A stretch of DNA of 64,000 bases from CAXBNB01 sp040151475 (lineage in GTDB: Bacteria; Bacteroidota; Bacteroidia; Cytophagales; Cyclobacteriaceae), in contig NZ_JBDKWG010000146.1 in the NCBI RefSeq assembly GCF_040151475.1, positions 186,001 to 250,000 on the forward strand, written 5' to 3'. A model generated the notes under the pieces. The model did not search any database. It worked only from the letters and a program-made list of their open reading frames with translations, and had not been told where the DNA came from. Of this stretch, positions 43,795 to 53,153 are shown piece after piece. The first letter of the stretch is position 1; each line of letters starts with the position of its first letter. The position numbers and the translations under genes were made by a program.

Positions 43795-44076
43795 TCATTT
43801 TTCAACTATAACTCCCTTCCAAAATGCGACATAATTTTTGATGTTTTTTGCCAATTCACTTGGTGTTGGATAATACCAGGCAGCATCTTTATTTTGTTGT
43901 CCGTTTACCTCTAAGCTGTAGTAATTTGCCGTGCCCTTCCATGGACAAATAGTATGGGTGCCGCTATTTTTCAAGAATTCCTTTTTGACTGCACTCTCCG
44001 GAAAGTAATGATTATTTTCAACAACTAATGTGTCATTACTTTCGGCAATTACTTTACCATTCCATATAGCTTTCAT
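43795..44076 (-). CDS. DUF427 domain protein
   Basis: 93 residues from the ATG at 44076 (a TTG two codons upstream is less likely). Family signature: KAIWNGKVIAES, NHYFPESAV, TICPWKGTANYYSLEVNG, and AAWYYPTPSELAKNIKNYVAFW. DUF427 proteins are small single-domain proteins of unknown biochemical role. Convergent with the large exported protein gene, with 2 bp between stops. Confidence 0.9.
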   Translation of the reverse strand: MKAIWNGKVIAESNDTLVVENNHYFPESAVKKEFLKNSGTHTICPWKGTANYYSLEVNGQQNKDAAWYYPTPSELAKNIKNYVAFWKGVIVEK

Positions 44077-44352
44077 ATTCAATCGTTATTTTAAATTACA
44101 AGAAGAATTTATTTTGAACTAAACAATCTAATCTCTAAACAGTTCCTCATACACGGTTAATTTGTTTTTAAAGTAAAAATTAATTCATTATATATAATAT
44201 TTAGAAGAATTAATATAATTTTTTACCGAATGTGTTTTGGAATACAAATTGTTTTTACATACATTTGAAATCACAGTAAATAAATGTAGCACATCTAAAC
44301 CCCGTTTCTTCATTATGATATAGACCTCTACGTTAAACAAACAGGTAAACAG

Positions 44353-44952
44353 ATGAATAATTTTGGTGTTAGTGATAGCAATTTGGTATCACATTACAAA
44401 AGCGGTAACGAAGAGGCTTTTGAAGAACTGGTGTCAAGGCACAAGTCAAGGGTATTTACAACAATTTATTTAATAGTAAAAGACAAATATGTAGCAGAAG
44501 ATTTGCTGCAGGATACTTTTATTAAGGTTGTAAAAACAATTAAATCAGGAAGATACAATGAAGAGGGAAAATTTCTTCCCTGGATTTTGAGAATTGCACA
44601 TAATTTGGCGATTGACTATTTCCGAAAAGACAAGAGATATCCAACAATAGTCATGGAAGATGGGAGCAAAGTTTTCAATACTTTAGAATTTGCTGAGGAT
44701 TCTATTGAATCACTTCAAATAAAAAGTGATACAAATGCGTTATTAAAAAAGTTGGTTCAGGAACTCCCTGAAACACAAAAAGAAGTTTTAATAATGAGGC
44801 ATTATATGCAAATGAGTTTTCAGGATATAGCTGAAGCCACCGATGTGAGTATTAACACAGCACTAGGCAGAATGCGATATGCGTTGATTAATTTGCGTAA
44901 AAAAATGCAAAATTCAACTATTGCCTATGACAATACTTTTTACCGAAAATGA
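44353..44952 (+). CDS. ECF-type RNA polymerase sigma factor
   Basis: 199 residues. Region 2 (EEAFEELVSRHKSRVFTTIY then AEDLLQDTFIKVVKTI) and region 4 (LPETQKEVLIMRHYMQMSF then INTALGRMRYALINLRKKM) are both complete. No classical anti-sigma gene follows; instead a 72-residue protein overlaps its 3' end by 26 bp. The targets are unknown. The 270-bp upstream region shows no clear promoter consensus. Confidence 0.93.
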   Translation: MNNFGVSDSNLVSHYKSGNEEAFEELVSRHKSRVFTTIYLIVKDKYVAEDLLQDTFIKVVKTIKSGRYNEEGKFLPWILRIAHNLAIDYFRKDKRYPTIVMEDGSKVFNTLEFAEDSIESLQIKSDTNALLKKLVQELPETQKEVLIMRHYMQMSFQDIAEATDVSINTALGRMRYALINLRKKMQNSTIAYDNTFYRK

Positions 44953-45145
44953 CTTGATTCGTTATATTTATGGTGAAACAAGTGAATTAGAAAATTCTGA
45001 AATTGAAAATGCTGTTCTTTGCGATTCCGAACTAAGTGAAAAACTGGACGGGTTAAAATCAATATATTATGATCTTGACCATTTGATCGTTAGCCCATCG
45101 GAAAGAGCAATGAACGACATTTTCAAAAGTTCTGTCCTTTTATAA
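44927..45145 (+). CDS. Small acidic protein linked to the ECF sigma factor
   Basis: 72 residues from the ATG at 44927, inside the sigma-factor 3' end. Soluble and helical: FTENDLIRYIYGETSELEN then LDGLKSIYYDLDHLIVSPSE. Such small proteins with a zinc-less anti-sigma-like N-terminus commonly follow ECF genes in Cytophagales and may modulate the sigma factor. No membrane helix and no HxxxCxxC motif, so it is not a standard ZAS anti-sigma factor. Confidence 0.7.
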   Translation: MTILFTENDLIRYIYGETSELENSEIENAVLCDSELSEKLDGLKSIYYDLDHLIVSPSERAMNDIFKSSVLL

Positions 45146-45230
45146 AGAACAAGCCAATTCTTATATAAGAATAGTTTTTATCTTTTCTCAATTCTAATAT
45201 ATTGCCTGACCGATTAACTTACCATGCAAT

Positions 45231-45869
45231 ATGACTAGAAAAGAAAGATATATATCCTTTATAAATTATTTTAGTCAGAATAATCCCAACGCAGAAACTG
45301 AGTTGGAATATACAAATCCCTACCAGCTATTGGTAGCAGTGATTCTTAGTGCCCAATGCACAGACAAAAGAGTAAACCTGACAACTCCTGCACTATTCGA
45401 ACAATTTCCTACTCCTGAAGTATTGGCCAAAACTACATTTGAAGAGCTTTTTCCATACATAAGAAGCATCTCTTACCCCAACAATAAGACAAAACATCTT
45501 ATTGGTATGGCTAAAATGCTTGTTGAGGAGTTTGACTCTATCGTTCCAGAAGACATTAATCAATTGCAAAAACTACCTGGTGTCGGAAGAAAAACAGCAA
45601 ATGTAATAGCTTCAGTGGTGTACAACCAACCAACCATGGCCGTTGATACCCATGTTTTCAGGGTTTCAAAAAGGATCGGATTGGTAACACAAAATGCTAA
45701 AACTCCTTTGGAAGTAGAAAAACAACTGGTAAAGCACATTCCAAAAGAGCACGTTCCAAAAGCGCATCATTGGCTTATCCTACACGGACGATATGTCTGC
45801 TTAGCAAGAAAACCCAATTGCGCAGGTTGTACTATAAGTAATTTTTGCCGATATTTTGAAAAGACATAA
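45231..45869 (+). CDS. nth: Endonuclease III
   Basis: 212 residues. DNA glycosylase/AP lyase for oxidised pyrimidines. Helix-hairpin-helix with catalytic Lys (LPGVGRKTANVIAS), catalytic Asp (AVDTHVFRVSKRIGL), and the C-terminal 4Fe-4S loop with C-X6-C-X2-C-X5-C spacing (CLARKPNCAGCTISNFC). Complete, family length. Ends just before a strong terminator. Confidence 0.97.
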   Translation: MTRKERYISFINYFSQNNPNAETELEYTNPYQLLVAVILSAQCTDKRVNLTTPALFEQFPTPEVLAKTTFEELFPYIRSISYPNNKTKHLIGMAKMLVEEFDSIVPEDINQLQKLPGVGRKTANVIASVVYNQPTMAVDTHVFRVSKRIGLVTQNAKTPLEVEKQLVKHIPKEHVPKAHHWLILHGRYVCLARKPNCAGCTISNFCRYFEKT

Positions 45870-45872
45870 AAA

Positions 45873-45894
45873 AAACCCCGAAATTTCGGGGTTT
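45873..45894 (+). terminator. Bidirectional intrinsic terminator
   Basis: Perfect 22-bp palindrome AAACCCCGAAA/TTTCGGGGTTT with A-rich and T-rich sides, between the convergent nth and tonB genes. Confidence 0.85.
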
Positions 45895-45919
45895 AAGCTT
45901 TTATATTTTCAATAAAGTA

Positions 45920-46594
45920 TTAGCTTAACTTAAATGTAATTGGGAGAATCATTCTCACTTTTACTGGTCTTCCTCTTTGCTTGCCTGGCTTCCACTTTGG
46001 AGCACTTTTCAGTACTCTAACTGCTTCTTCGTCGCACCCAGCCCCGATTCCTTTTACTGCTTTAATCTCCGTAAGGGTTCCGTCTTTATCCACAACGAAC
46101 TGAACAAAAACCCTACCTTCAATACCCATACGTCTTGCCTGGTTTGGATATTTCATTGATTTACCAACAAATTTATAAAAGGCAGCCATTCCTCCCGGAG
46201 GTGTAGGCTGATCTTCCACAATATCGAAAATCTCATCAGCCACTTCTTCCTCAGGTGCTTCTTCAAATACGATATCTTCAATCACTGTTTCTTCAGTAAT
46301 CTCAACATCAAGATCTACCTCAATTTCTTCCTCTATCTCCTCTTCATCCGGAATTTCAATAATCTGTGGCAACTGAATTTTTGGTGGTGGTGGTGGTGGT
46401 TGCTCGGTAGGAGGAATCTCCATTATATCTTCAAAATCATCATCAAGCTGACCCAGATCAACTAAATTTCCATCATCGTATGACCTCCACTCAAAGGCTG
46501 TCAAAACGATAGCAAGACTTATAGCAAGACCAATGTTAAAAAACATTCCGGTCTTTCTGTCTAAATCTGCCTTAGGGTTTTTCTTCGGCTCCAT
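45920..46594 (-). CDS. TonB family energy transducer
   Basis: 224 residues. One N-terminal membrane helix (FNIGLAISLAIVLTAFEW, about 18-35), a proline-rich stretch (PPTEQPPPPPPK), a very acidic spacer, then the C-terminal TonB domain (RMGIEGRVFVQFVVDKDGTL ... PKWKPGKQRGRPVKV). It passes proton-motive force to outer-membrane receptors, which are not present in the window. Its own promoter element lies at 46644-46651. Confidence 0.92.
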   Translation of the reverse strand: MEPKKNPKADLDRKTGMFFNIGLAISLAIVLTAFEWRSYDDGNLVDLGQLDDDFEDIMEIPPTEQPPPPPPKIQLPQIIEIPDEEEIEEEIEVDLDVEITEETVIEDIVFEEAPEEEVADEIFDIVEDQPTPPGGMAAFYKFVGKSMKYPNQARRMGIEGRVFVQFVVDKDGTLTEIKAVKGIGAGCDEEAVRVLKSAPKWKPGKQRGRPVKVRMILPITFKLS

Positions 46595-46643
46595 TTCTTA
46601 TGTATTAATGTTTAATAAATTCTACCAGATAACATAGCAACGT

Positions 46644-46651
46644 CAAATATA
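46644..46651 (-). promoter_or_regulatory. -7 promoter element for tonB (TATATTTG on minus strand)
   Basis: Exact TAnnTTTG on the minus strand, 50 bp before the tonB ATG, in the gap after the VanZ-like gene. Confidence 0.45.
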
Positions 46652-46663
46652 AGTAAGTATGTA

Positions 46664-47047
46664 TTAATTCACACTTCTATAATGCGAATTAATGTAGAAA
46701 GTCACAAAAAACCCTGAAATACTTCCAACCAAATCAGCTATTAAATCCAAAACATCTCCTGATCTTCCAGGTATTTTTGTTTGTAAATATTCTGTAATTA
46801 CCCCTAAAAATATACAATATACGAAAAGACCAATCCATTTGATCATCTTGTCTAATGGTTTCAATGCTTGAAAAAGCAGAACGGTTAACACGAAAAACAA
46901 CCCAAAATGACCTATTTTATCGAAATGGGGGATGTCAAACCTTGGTATAGCATCAGGAGCAGAGGATGAAAGGGTAAAAAACAGGATGATCAGAGACCAT
47001 CCTATAACAGACATTTTATACTTATTTTGACCAGAAATCAACCCCAC
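46664..47047 (-). CDS. VanZ-like family membrane protein
   Basis: 127 residues with four hydrophobic helices and the VanZ-like pattern IPHFDKIGHFGLFFVLTVLL and GVITEYLQTKIPGRSGDVLD then LIADLVGSISG. Function unknown; the family is named for a teicoplanin-resistance gene but most members are unrelated to resistance. GTG start one base after the gcvH stop; an internal ATG at 47014 is the alternative. Confidence 0.85.
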   Translation of the reverse strand: MGLISGQNKYKMSVIGWSLIILFFTLSSSAPDAIPRFDIPHFDKIGHFGLFFVLTVLLFQALKPLDKMIKWIGLFVYCIFLGVITEYLQTKIPGRSGDVLDLIADLVGSISGFFVTFYINSHYRSVN

Positions 47048-47048
47048 A

Positions 47049-47429
47049 TTATTTTCCTATCAACTCCCTATATGTAGCAGCATCAATGAGAAATTCTTTT
47101 TCCGACATGTCAGAAAGAGCAATTTTTATCATCCAGCCATCTCCATAAGGATCGGAATTCACAATTTCAGGTTCAGATTCTAATTCTTCATTAAATTCTG
47201 TCACTTCTCCCGACATAGGCATGAAAAGGTCTGAAACGGTTTTCACTGCTTCGATGGTTCCAAAAAGCTCTCCTTTAGCAATTGTTTCTCCTTCTGTTTC
47301 TATTTCCACATATACGATATCGCCCAGTTCACCCTGTGCAAATTCTGTGATTCCTACTTTTGCCTCATCACCTTCTATCTTTACCCATTCATGGTCTTTG
47401 GTGTATAATAAATCATCGGGTATATTCAT
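47049..47429 (-). CDS. gcvH: Glycine cleavage system H protein
   Basis: 126 residues from the ATG at 47429; the longer frame to 47471 starts without family sequence. Lipoyl carrier domain with the modified Lys in FGTIEAVKTVSDLFMP, and the N-terminal signature YTKDHEWVKIEGDEAKVGIT. It shuttles the aminomethyl group among the P, T and L proteins, whose genes are not here. Confidence 0.97.
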   Translation of the reverse strand: MNIPDDLLYTKDHEWVKIEGDEAKVGITEFAQGELGDIVYVEIETEGETIAKGELFGTIEAVKTVSDLFMPMSGEVTEFNEELESEPEIVNSDPYGDGWMIKIALSDMSEKEFLIDAATYRELIGK

Positions 47430-47468
47430 CTTATATTGCGTTATGTTTTTAAATTTTAACTTTTGGAT

Positions 47469-47476
47469 CAAAATTA
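47469..47476 (-). promoter_or_regulatory. -7 promoter element for gcvH (TAATTTTG on minus strand)
   Basis: Exact TAnnTTTG on the minus strand, 40 bp before the chosen gcvH ATG, which supports the shorter start. Confidence 0.45.
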
Positions 47477-47617
47477 CCTTTTATTTTAAATTTGAAGACA
47501 AGCCGACTAACTTTTTTCCCATTTGTAGGATTTTAGAGGAAAAATAGTAATCATAGAAAACTATCCAAATGTTCAATTGATTCCGAATCACCTTAAATAT
47601 TTGTCTTAGTATTGCAT

Positions 47618-48760
47618 ATGAGTAAGCGAATAAAAAATTTTACAATAGGGTTGGGTATCTTAATGTGCACTCAATCACTTGCACAAAATATCCTCCAGGC
47701 AGAGGACAATCCTCCAGGCACAACTTTGCAAACGGATTCGGTATCCCTAGAAGTAATGATTGGACAAATGATCATTACCGGCATTGGTGATTTTTCATAT
47801 ATCACCGAAAAGGAAGAAATTCTCACCGAAATAGAAAAAGGATATATAACTGGTGTTGTCCTTTTTGAAAAAAACATTAATAAAAATAGTCCTGAAAAGC
47901 AGTTGAAAAGAACTATTGATATGCTGCAATCTAAAAGTTCAATACCACTTTTCATAAGCATAGATGAAGAAGGAGGAAGAGTAAACCGCCTCAAACCAAA
48001 ATATGGTTTTCCTGCAACAACAACAGCACAAAATCTTGGTGAGACAGACAATCTGGATTCCACTCGCTTTTATGCCAATAAAACAGCAAGCCTCTTAGCA
48101 GATTTAGGCATAAATATAAACCTGGCTCCCAATGTAGATGTTAATGTGAATCCTAAGAATCCTGTAATTGGTGGAATGGGAAGAAGTTATTCTTCTGATG
48201 AAAAAATAGTAGCTAAACATGCTGCTCAGGTGATACGGACTCATCATGAAAATGGAGTACTGACTGTTTTAAAACATTTTCCCGGTCACGGGAGTTCACA
48301 TGCTGATACACACCTAGGCATAGCAGATGTCACTGACTATTGGCAGTTCAGGGAATTGATGCCATATAAATACCTGATAGATTCGGCTTTAGCAGATGGA
48401 ATCATGACGGCACATATCATCAACGGACATCTCGATGAAAACAAACTTCCTGCGACTCTATCGCCGTTTATTATAAATAATATTCTTAGAAATGTTTTAG
48501 GATATAATGGAGTTGTATTTTCTGATGATATGCAAATGCATGCCATAAGTAAACACTATGGTTTTGAGCAATCATTGAAAATGGCAATTGATGCAGGAGT
48601 GGATGTACTAATGTTTGCAAATATGGTAGAAGAAAATGAAAGAAAAACGGCCTCTCAAATACATAGTGCCATCCTGAACATGGTAAATTCAGGAGATGTT
48701 ACACAAGAAAGAATTGCAACCTCTTACCGTCGAATAATAAAAATGAAAAGTAGCTTGTAG
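47618..48760 (+). CDS. Glycoside hydrolase family 3 N-terminal domain protein (NagZ-like beta-N-acetylhexosaminidase)
   Basis: 380 residues from the ATG at 47618, with a signal peptide (FTIGLGILMCTQSLAQ). GH3 TIM barrel only: ISIDEEGGRVNRL, KHFPGHGSSHADTHLG (the His/Asp acid-base loop of NagZ-type enzymes) and the nucleophile Asp in VVFSDDMQMHAIS. Exported NagZ-like enzymes remove N-acetylglucosamine in peptidoglycan turnover. No beta-lactamase domain is fused. Confidence 0.9.
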   Translation: MSKRIKNFTIGLGILMCTQSLAQNILQAEDNPPGTTLQTDSVSLEVMIGQMIITGIGDFSYITEKEEILTEIEKGYITGVVLFEKNINKNSPEKQLKRTIDMLQSKSSIPLFISIDEEGGRVNRLKPKYGFPATTTAQNLGETDNLDSTRFYANKTASLLADLGININLAPNVDVNVNPKNPVIGGMGRSYSSDEKIVAKHAAQVIRTHHENGVLTVLKHFPGHGSSHADTHLGIADVTDYWQFRELMPYKYLIDSALADGIMTAHIINGHLDENKLPATLSPFIINNILRNVLGYNGVVFSDDMQMHAISKHYGFEQSLKMAIDAGVDVLMFANMVEENERKTASQIHSAILNMVNSGDVTQERIATSYRRIIKMKSSL

Positions 48761-48850
48761 TCAAATAATGTCTGTTTTTTGTACTGCTTATCCAGCAATC
48801 TACAATATTTACTAACTTGCATTAGTTAATATTTTTAAAACAATAAAATC

Positions 48851-49267
48851 ATGAACAGGTCTGCATTTTTATTAACAACGTTTCTGTTAACATCTATATT
48901 CATATCCGGCTGTAGTAAAGATGAAAAAGAAGATGTTTTAAAAAGTCTTATTGGCGACTGGAATGCTTCGTCCGTAAACGTTTCAGAATGCATAGATGAG
49001 GATGATAACGGGGAAACTACTTGTAATATATTCTGCTTTGAATTGTCTTTTAATGATGATGGGAGTTATTCAATGTTGGATTCAAGAGAAACAGGAAACC
49101 CCACTACCACAGAAGGTACTTTTACAGTAACGGATTCTGATATTATTTTTTGTGAGACCAATGGAGATTGTTCAAGAAGAGCATTCTCTTTAGATAAAAG
49201 GAATCTGACACTAACATACAGCGATGAAGATGGCTGCACATTTACAGAGCCCTATGCTAAATCGTAA
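48851..49267 (+). CDS. Lipocalin-like lipoprotein
   Basis: 138 residues. Type II signal peptide with lipobox ISGC (Cys about 21). The mature domain starts LIGDWNASSVNVSEC and runs as beta strands with FELSFNDDGSYSM and GTFTVTDSDIIFC, the pattern of small lipocalin-like (DUF5004-type) proteins of Bacteroidota. Four to six cysteines may form disulfides. Its 3' end overlaps the ccmF 3' end by 16 bp. Confidence 0.78.
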   Translation: MNRSAFLLTTFLLTSIFISGCSKDEKEDVLKSLIGDWNASSVNVSECIDEDDNGETTCNIFCFELSFNDDGSYSMLDSRETGNPTTTEGTFTVTDSDIIFCETNGDCSRRAFSLDKRNLTLTYSDEDGCTFTEPYAKS

Positions 49268-51795
49268 GATTCTTTGTCTCTCATTTTTCTAAACTCAGAA
49301 TACCTTCGGTGTATGGCCATTATAAAACCCAGCACCATAATCAAAGTACCAATCCATAACACATTTATCAGAGGTTTTTCAACAGCTTCCAGTATGATCC
49401 AATCTTTTTGAGTGGTATTGACACCAAACGTAAAAGAGCCGCTACGTGGGTCAATATTAAGCAACGACATTTTAATACCTAACTCATGTGATATGTCTGG
49501 GATTCTTCCAGCCATTCTATCCTTAATAATATATATTGGTTCTATAACGTATTCCTGATCTTTACCTTTTATATTAATGATGGCCTTTACAGCAACGTCC
49601 TCAGATGATAAAGGTACTCCTCTCACTTCATCTATCTTTTTCACTTCTTTTAGCTCGGCTATAAAATCATTTACTATAAATGTTTGACCAATGCTGATAC
49701 TTTCCTCTTGCGTTTCACTCCATTCTGTGTCTTCTGCCGGGTCTGGAAATGTCCTGACGTGCGTATATAAATCCATTCCCACCGTTCTGCTGATATCAGG
49801 AGAATATACAGTCATCTCCATTTGTTTGTTAATCTGAACTGTAGGATAAAGTGAAAATGTCTTGCCATTTGCTTTTTGATATTCAATTTCAAAATAGCTG
49901 GTTTCATGATTTTTTAGTCTGACTGTATCACCAATACTATAATAGGTTTTACCATTCACTATAATTTCTCTATTTACAACAGCAAGTGTAGGATCCATTG
50001 TCGATTCAAGAAAATATGATTTTACATAACCTGGTACCCCATCAACTATTTTCCTCAAACCTCTGTAATTCAACGAGTATCCTGCCATTTGCCTGGGTTC
50101 GTTCAAAAAGAGTAGCAGGTTTTTTTGGTTAATCTCATCAGGAAAATCTTTGTGCCAAACCAGACCGGTATTGTTGATAGAAATAATTTTTGAATATCCT
50201 GAAGAAAATAATATTCCTATCAAAACCATTGCAATACCTATATGAGCTATTGCTCCTCCTGATAGTTTATAATTAGATTTCAAAACCCGTAACAATATTT
50301 TACCATTGGCAGCAATAGAATACAAACCTGCAGTAAGCAATAGCATATAGGATATATCTGTAATTTTTCCCACCATAATAATAATGGCAGATAATACCAG
50401 TGCAATTACTACAGGTAAAAACAATTCATCTTTCAGCTTGCTCTTATCCATTTTGTTCCACCAGAAAAACTGACCCGTACCAGATAGCAATGCCAATAGT
50501 ATAGAGAACCAAAGTTGGAACTTGGTATAAAAGCCTATCGCATCGACAGGTGGGGCCAGGTTGGATTCGATTCCAAAATTTTCCAGAATTGCATTATAAA
50601 CCGGCATAGATGTAGGAATGATTACCTGAAATCCCATCAAACACAAAACAGCCGCACCCATGAAAATCCAAAACTCTCTGGAATATGCAGAAGTTTCTTC
50701 TTTATCTGTAGGCAGGTGTTTCCATGACCTTGCTGCAACAAATATAGAAATCGCAATAAACGCCAACAGGTAAATTAGTAACTGACCAGACAGCCCAAGG
50801 TCAGTAAATGAATGCACTGATGAATCGCCTAAAATCCCACTACGCGTTAGGAATGTCGCATATATTATCAGAATAAAAGATGAAATGACCAGAATAATAG
50901 CGGCCTTCAAAGCATTATTACTTTTCTTAAAAGCAATCATCGTGTGGATGGCTGCTATCAGCACAATCCAAGGTACATAAACTGCATTTTCCACCGGATC
51001 CCAATTCCAGTACCCACCAAAATTCAGGGTCTCATAGGCCCAATATCCTCCCATCAATATCCCCACTCCCAACACTACTCCCGAAAATAATGCCCAGGGC
51101 AAAGCAGGCCGCACCCATTCTTTATATTTACCAAGCCATAAACCTGCAATACAAAAAGCAAAAGGAATCAACGTAGTAGCAAACCCCAGAAACAACGTTG
51201 GGGGATGAATCACCATCCAGTAATTTTGTAGCAATGGGTTGAGTCCCGTACCATCTACAGGAACAAAATTAGGGTCTGTTTTAAAAATTGGAGCATCAAT
51301 CACATCTCTTAACAATAGAAATGGAGTACTTCCTATTTTCACATTGAAAAGCACTGCGCCCAAAATCATGGATACCAAAAACCCCTGAACCAGTGCAAAA
51401 ACAGCCATTATTGGAGCTTCCCAAGTCTTATTGGTCTTTATCAATACAAGCCCAAGAATTACATTCCAAAATATCCAAAGCAAAAACGACCCTTCCTGAC
51501 CTTCCCAAAAACTTGATATTTGATAATAAACAGGTAATACAGACGAAGTGTGACTGTAAGCATAATGGTATTCGAAGTAGTGATTGTGGATAATATAAAA
51601 AAGTGTACCCACAACACCCATTACCAACAGACCATGGGTAATAAAAACTGTTCTGGCATATTTAGCCCAGGTTGATTTTTCTGTCAAATCAACAGCATAT
51701 ACTGATTTTACATAGCCATAAGTGGCCACCAAAGCTGTAATAAATGAAGCTATGATTAAAAAATGGCCAAGGTTGCCAACAAAAGTATGTATCAT
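49252..51795 (-). CDS. ccmF: Heme lyase CcmF/CcsA-type cytochrome c biogenesis protein
   Basis: 847 residues, about 15 membrane helices. The tryptophan-rich WWD heme-handling domain reads GGYWNWDPVENAVYVPWI, with flanking conserved His residues (VIHPPTLFLGF and others) and a large periplasmic loop near the C-terminus. It attaches heme to apocytochrome c. Starts one base before the ccmE stop. CcmH/CcmG are not in the operon. Confidence 0.93.
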   Translation of the reverse strand: MIHTFVGNLGHFLIIASFITALVATYGYVKSVYAVDLTEKSTWAKYARTVFITHGLLVMGVVGTLFYIIHNHYFEYHYAYSHTSSVLPVYYQISSFWEGQEGSFLLWIFWNVILGLVLIKTNKTWEAPIMAVFALVQGFLVSMILGAVLFNVKIGSTPFLLLRDVIDAPIFKTDPNFVPVDGTGLNPLLQNYWMVIHPPTLFLGFATTLIPFAFCIAGLWLGKYKEWVRPALPWALFSGVVLGVGILMGGYWAYETLNFGGYWNWDPVENAVYVPWIVLIAAIHTMIAFKKSNNALKAAIILVISSFILIIYATFLTRSGILGDSSVHSFTDLGLSGQLLIYLLAFIAISIFVAARSWKHLPTDKEETSAYSREFWIFMGAAVLCLMGFQVIIPTSMPVYNAILENFGIESNLAPPVDAIGFYTKFQLWFSILLALLSGTGQFFWWNKMDKSKLKDELFLPVVIALVLSAIIIMVGKITDISYMLLLTAGLYSIAANGKILLRVLKSNYKLSGGAIAHIGIAMVLIGILFSSGYSKIISINNTGLVWHKDFPDEINQKNLLLFLNEPRQMAGYSLNYRGLRKIVDGVPGYVKSYFLESTMDPTLAVVNREIIVNGKTYYSIGDTVRLKNHETSYFEIEYQKANGKTFSLYPTVQINKQMEMTVYSPDISRTVGMDLYTHVRTFPDPAEDTEWSETQEESISIGQTFIVNDFIAELKEVKKIDEVRGVPLSSEDVAVKAIINIKGKDQEYVIEPIYIIKDRMAGRIPDISHELGIKMSLLNIDPRSGSFTFGVNTTQKDWIILEAVEKPLINVLWIGTLIMVLGFIMAIHRRYSEFRKMRDKESYDLA

Positions 51796-52206
51796 TTAAC
51801 TGCTAATTTCAACGGTTTCATCCTGATATTTAGAAGGGCATTTCATCAGGATTTTACTTGCCACAAAAAGATCTTTATTGTAAGACCCTACTACTACTAC
51901 TTGTTCCGATCTCAAAAAATCCGCAGGCATAGGTTCATTAAAAATGACGCTTTGCTCCACTCCATTATGGTCAACCATTTGAAAAGAAAAAGAAAGCATA
52001 TCCGGGCTGGTTTTCAGTCCCACAACCTCTCCATTGGTATCCTTTTTCAAAGATCCTACTACATGTATTTTTTTATCGTCCCCGTTTTGAGCAAATTCTT
52101 TAGCTTCTCCGAAAGTCACATACGTGCTGGCGTCCCCTGCGGTAGAAATGATAATCATAATAGCAACTCCTATGATAATTACCCCAAAAATGTGTGATTT
52201 TTTCAT
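51796..52206 (-). CDS. ccmE: Cytochrome c maturation protein CcmE (heme chaperone)
   Basis: 136 residues. N-terminal membrane helix (IFGVIIIGVAIMIIIST), then an OB-fold: KIHVVGSLKKDTNG, and FNEPMPADFLRSEQVVVVGS. The heme-binding position lies in the C-terminal ILMKCPSKYQDE segment; this carries Cys-Pro-Ser-Lys-Tyr, the usual place of HxxxY or CxxxY. Here Cys replaces His, as reported for some CcmE variants. Confidence 0.9.
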   Translation of the reverse strand: MKKSHIFGVIIIGVAIMIIISTAGDASTYVTFGEAKEFAQNGDDKKIHVVGSLKKDTNGEVVGLKTSPDMLSFSFQMVDHNGVEQSVIFNEPMPADFLRSEQVVVVGSYNKDLFVASKILMKCPSKYQDETVEISS

Positions 52207-52218
52207 TGTATTAACATT

Positions 52219-52473
52219 TTAGTCGTTCGAAGATTTAATGCTCTTTTCTAAAGCAGTTAATTTCCTGTCTATTTTATAGATATAGAAAGTGATACCTGCA
52301 AAAATCAAAAAGATTACTCCAACTACTACGTAAATTTTACCATTTGATCTCATTTCATCTGCCATTTCTACATTTTTATTAGAATAATCAGAATCGGTGA
52401 TCTTATATTTTCCATCTTGTGCTGAAAGCTGCAAAGAAAAAAACAGGCATATCATGATCAAGTATTTTTTCAT
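52219..52473 (-). CDS. ccmD: CcmD family protein
   Basis: 84 residues. Signal-like N-terminus (KYLIMICLFFSLQLSAQDG), a second membrane helix (GKIYVVVGVIFLIFAGITFY) and a short basic/charged tail (KIDRKLTALEKSIK). CcmD proteins hold CcmE to the CcmABC complex. Recognised mainly by its place between ccmC and ccmE and by its topology. Confidence 0.8.
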   Translation of the reverse strand: MKKYLIMICLFFSLQLSAQDGKYKITDSDYSNKNVEMADEMRSNGKIYVVVGVIFLIFAGITFYIYKIDRKLTALEKSIKSSND

Positions 52474-52474
52474 C

Positions 52475-53152
52475 TTAATTCTCGTTTATCATTTTTAATA
52501 AGATTTCTTTGATCCTTACCCTCAATGTTGCCACCCAAAGCCCCAGCAACGTCCATCCAATCACAGCGGGATAGAACACAATTCTGAGCTTATTGTCCAG
52601 ATCATAATAGTTAAAACCAGGATTGCCTCCGTTTCCGGGATGCAATGACGAATCGGCCATTCTCGGAAGTATAAACAAAAGAGGAATCATCGCTGCAAAC
52701 GCAAAAATATTATACACAGCTGAAATTCTTGCTTTTTGTTGTTCGTCTTCCAGTGAATTTCTTAAAACCAGATAAGCCATGTATATCAGTAATGCTATTG
52801 CCGATGAATTTTGTTTTGGGTCTCCACTCCAGGGTTCCCCCCAGGTGTATGTGGCCCAAAGCATTCCCGTTACCAAACCAAGCATTCCGAATAGAATACC
52901 AATGTTGGCAAATTCTACCGCTTTGATGTCAAACTTTTGGTTTTGTGAAGAAAGGTATTTTATGGAATACACCATCGATGCAGTCAACAGTATAATCATC
53001 CCAAACCACATGGTTACATGAAAATACAGGTTTCTAATACTTTCATTCAATATTACCAGCCTTGGAACTTCCAGTAACAAGCCTCCAACAATGGTGTAAG
53101 CAACCAGTGCAATTGCCAACCATTTCCACCACGATTTTTTTATGTTATTCAT
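52475..53152 (-). CDS. ccmC: Heme exporter/translocation protein CcmC
   Basis: 225 residues, six helices. WWD-type motif TWGEPWSGDPKQNSSAIALL and nearby conserved His residues (YFHVTMWFG, SSLHPGNGGNPG). Loads heme onto CcmE. One base from ccmB and one base from ccmD, so the genes are tightly coupled. Confidence 0.93.
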   Translation of the reverse strand: MNNIKKSWWKWLAIALVAYTIVGGLLLEVPRLVILNESIRNLYFHVTMWFGMIILLTASMVYSIKYLSSQNQKFDIKAVEFANIGILFGMLGLVTGMLWATYTWGEPWSGDPKQNSSAIALLIYMAYLVLRNSLEDEQQKARISAVYNIFAFAAMIPLLFILPRMADSSLHPGNGGNPGFNYYDLDNKLRIVFYPAVIGWTLLGLWVATLRVRIKEILLKMINEN

Positions 53153-53153
53153 A

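Noticed and set aside
46381..46402. Phase-variable GGT repeat in tonB
   Set aside because: Trinucleotide units keep the frame and encode the normal proline-rich stretch of TonB.
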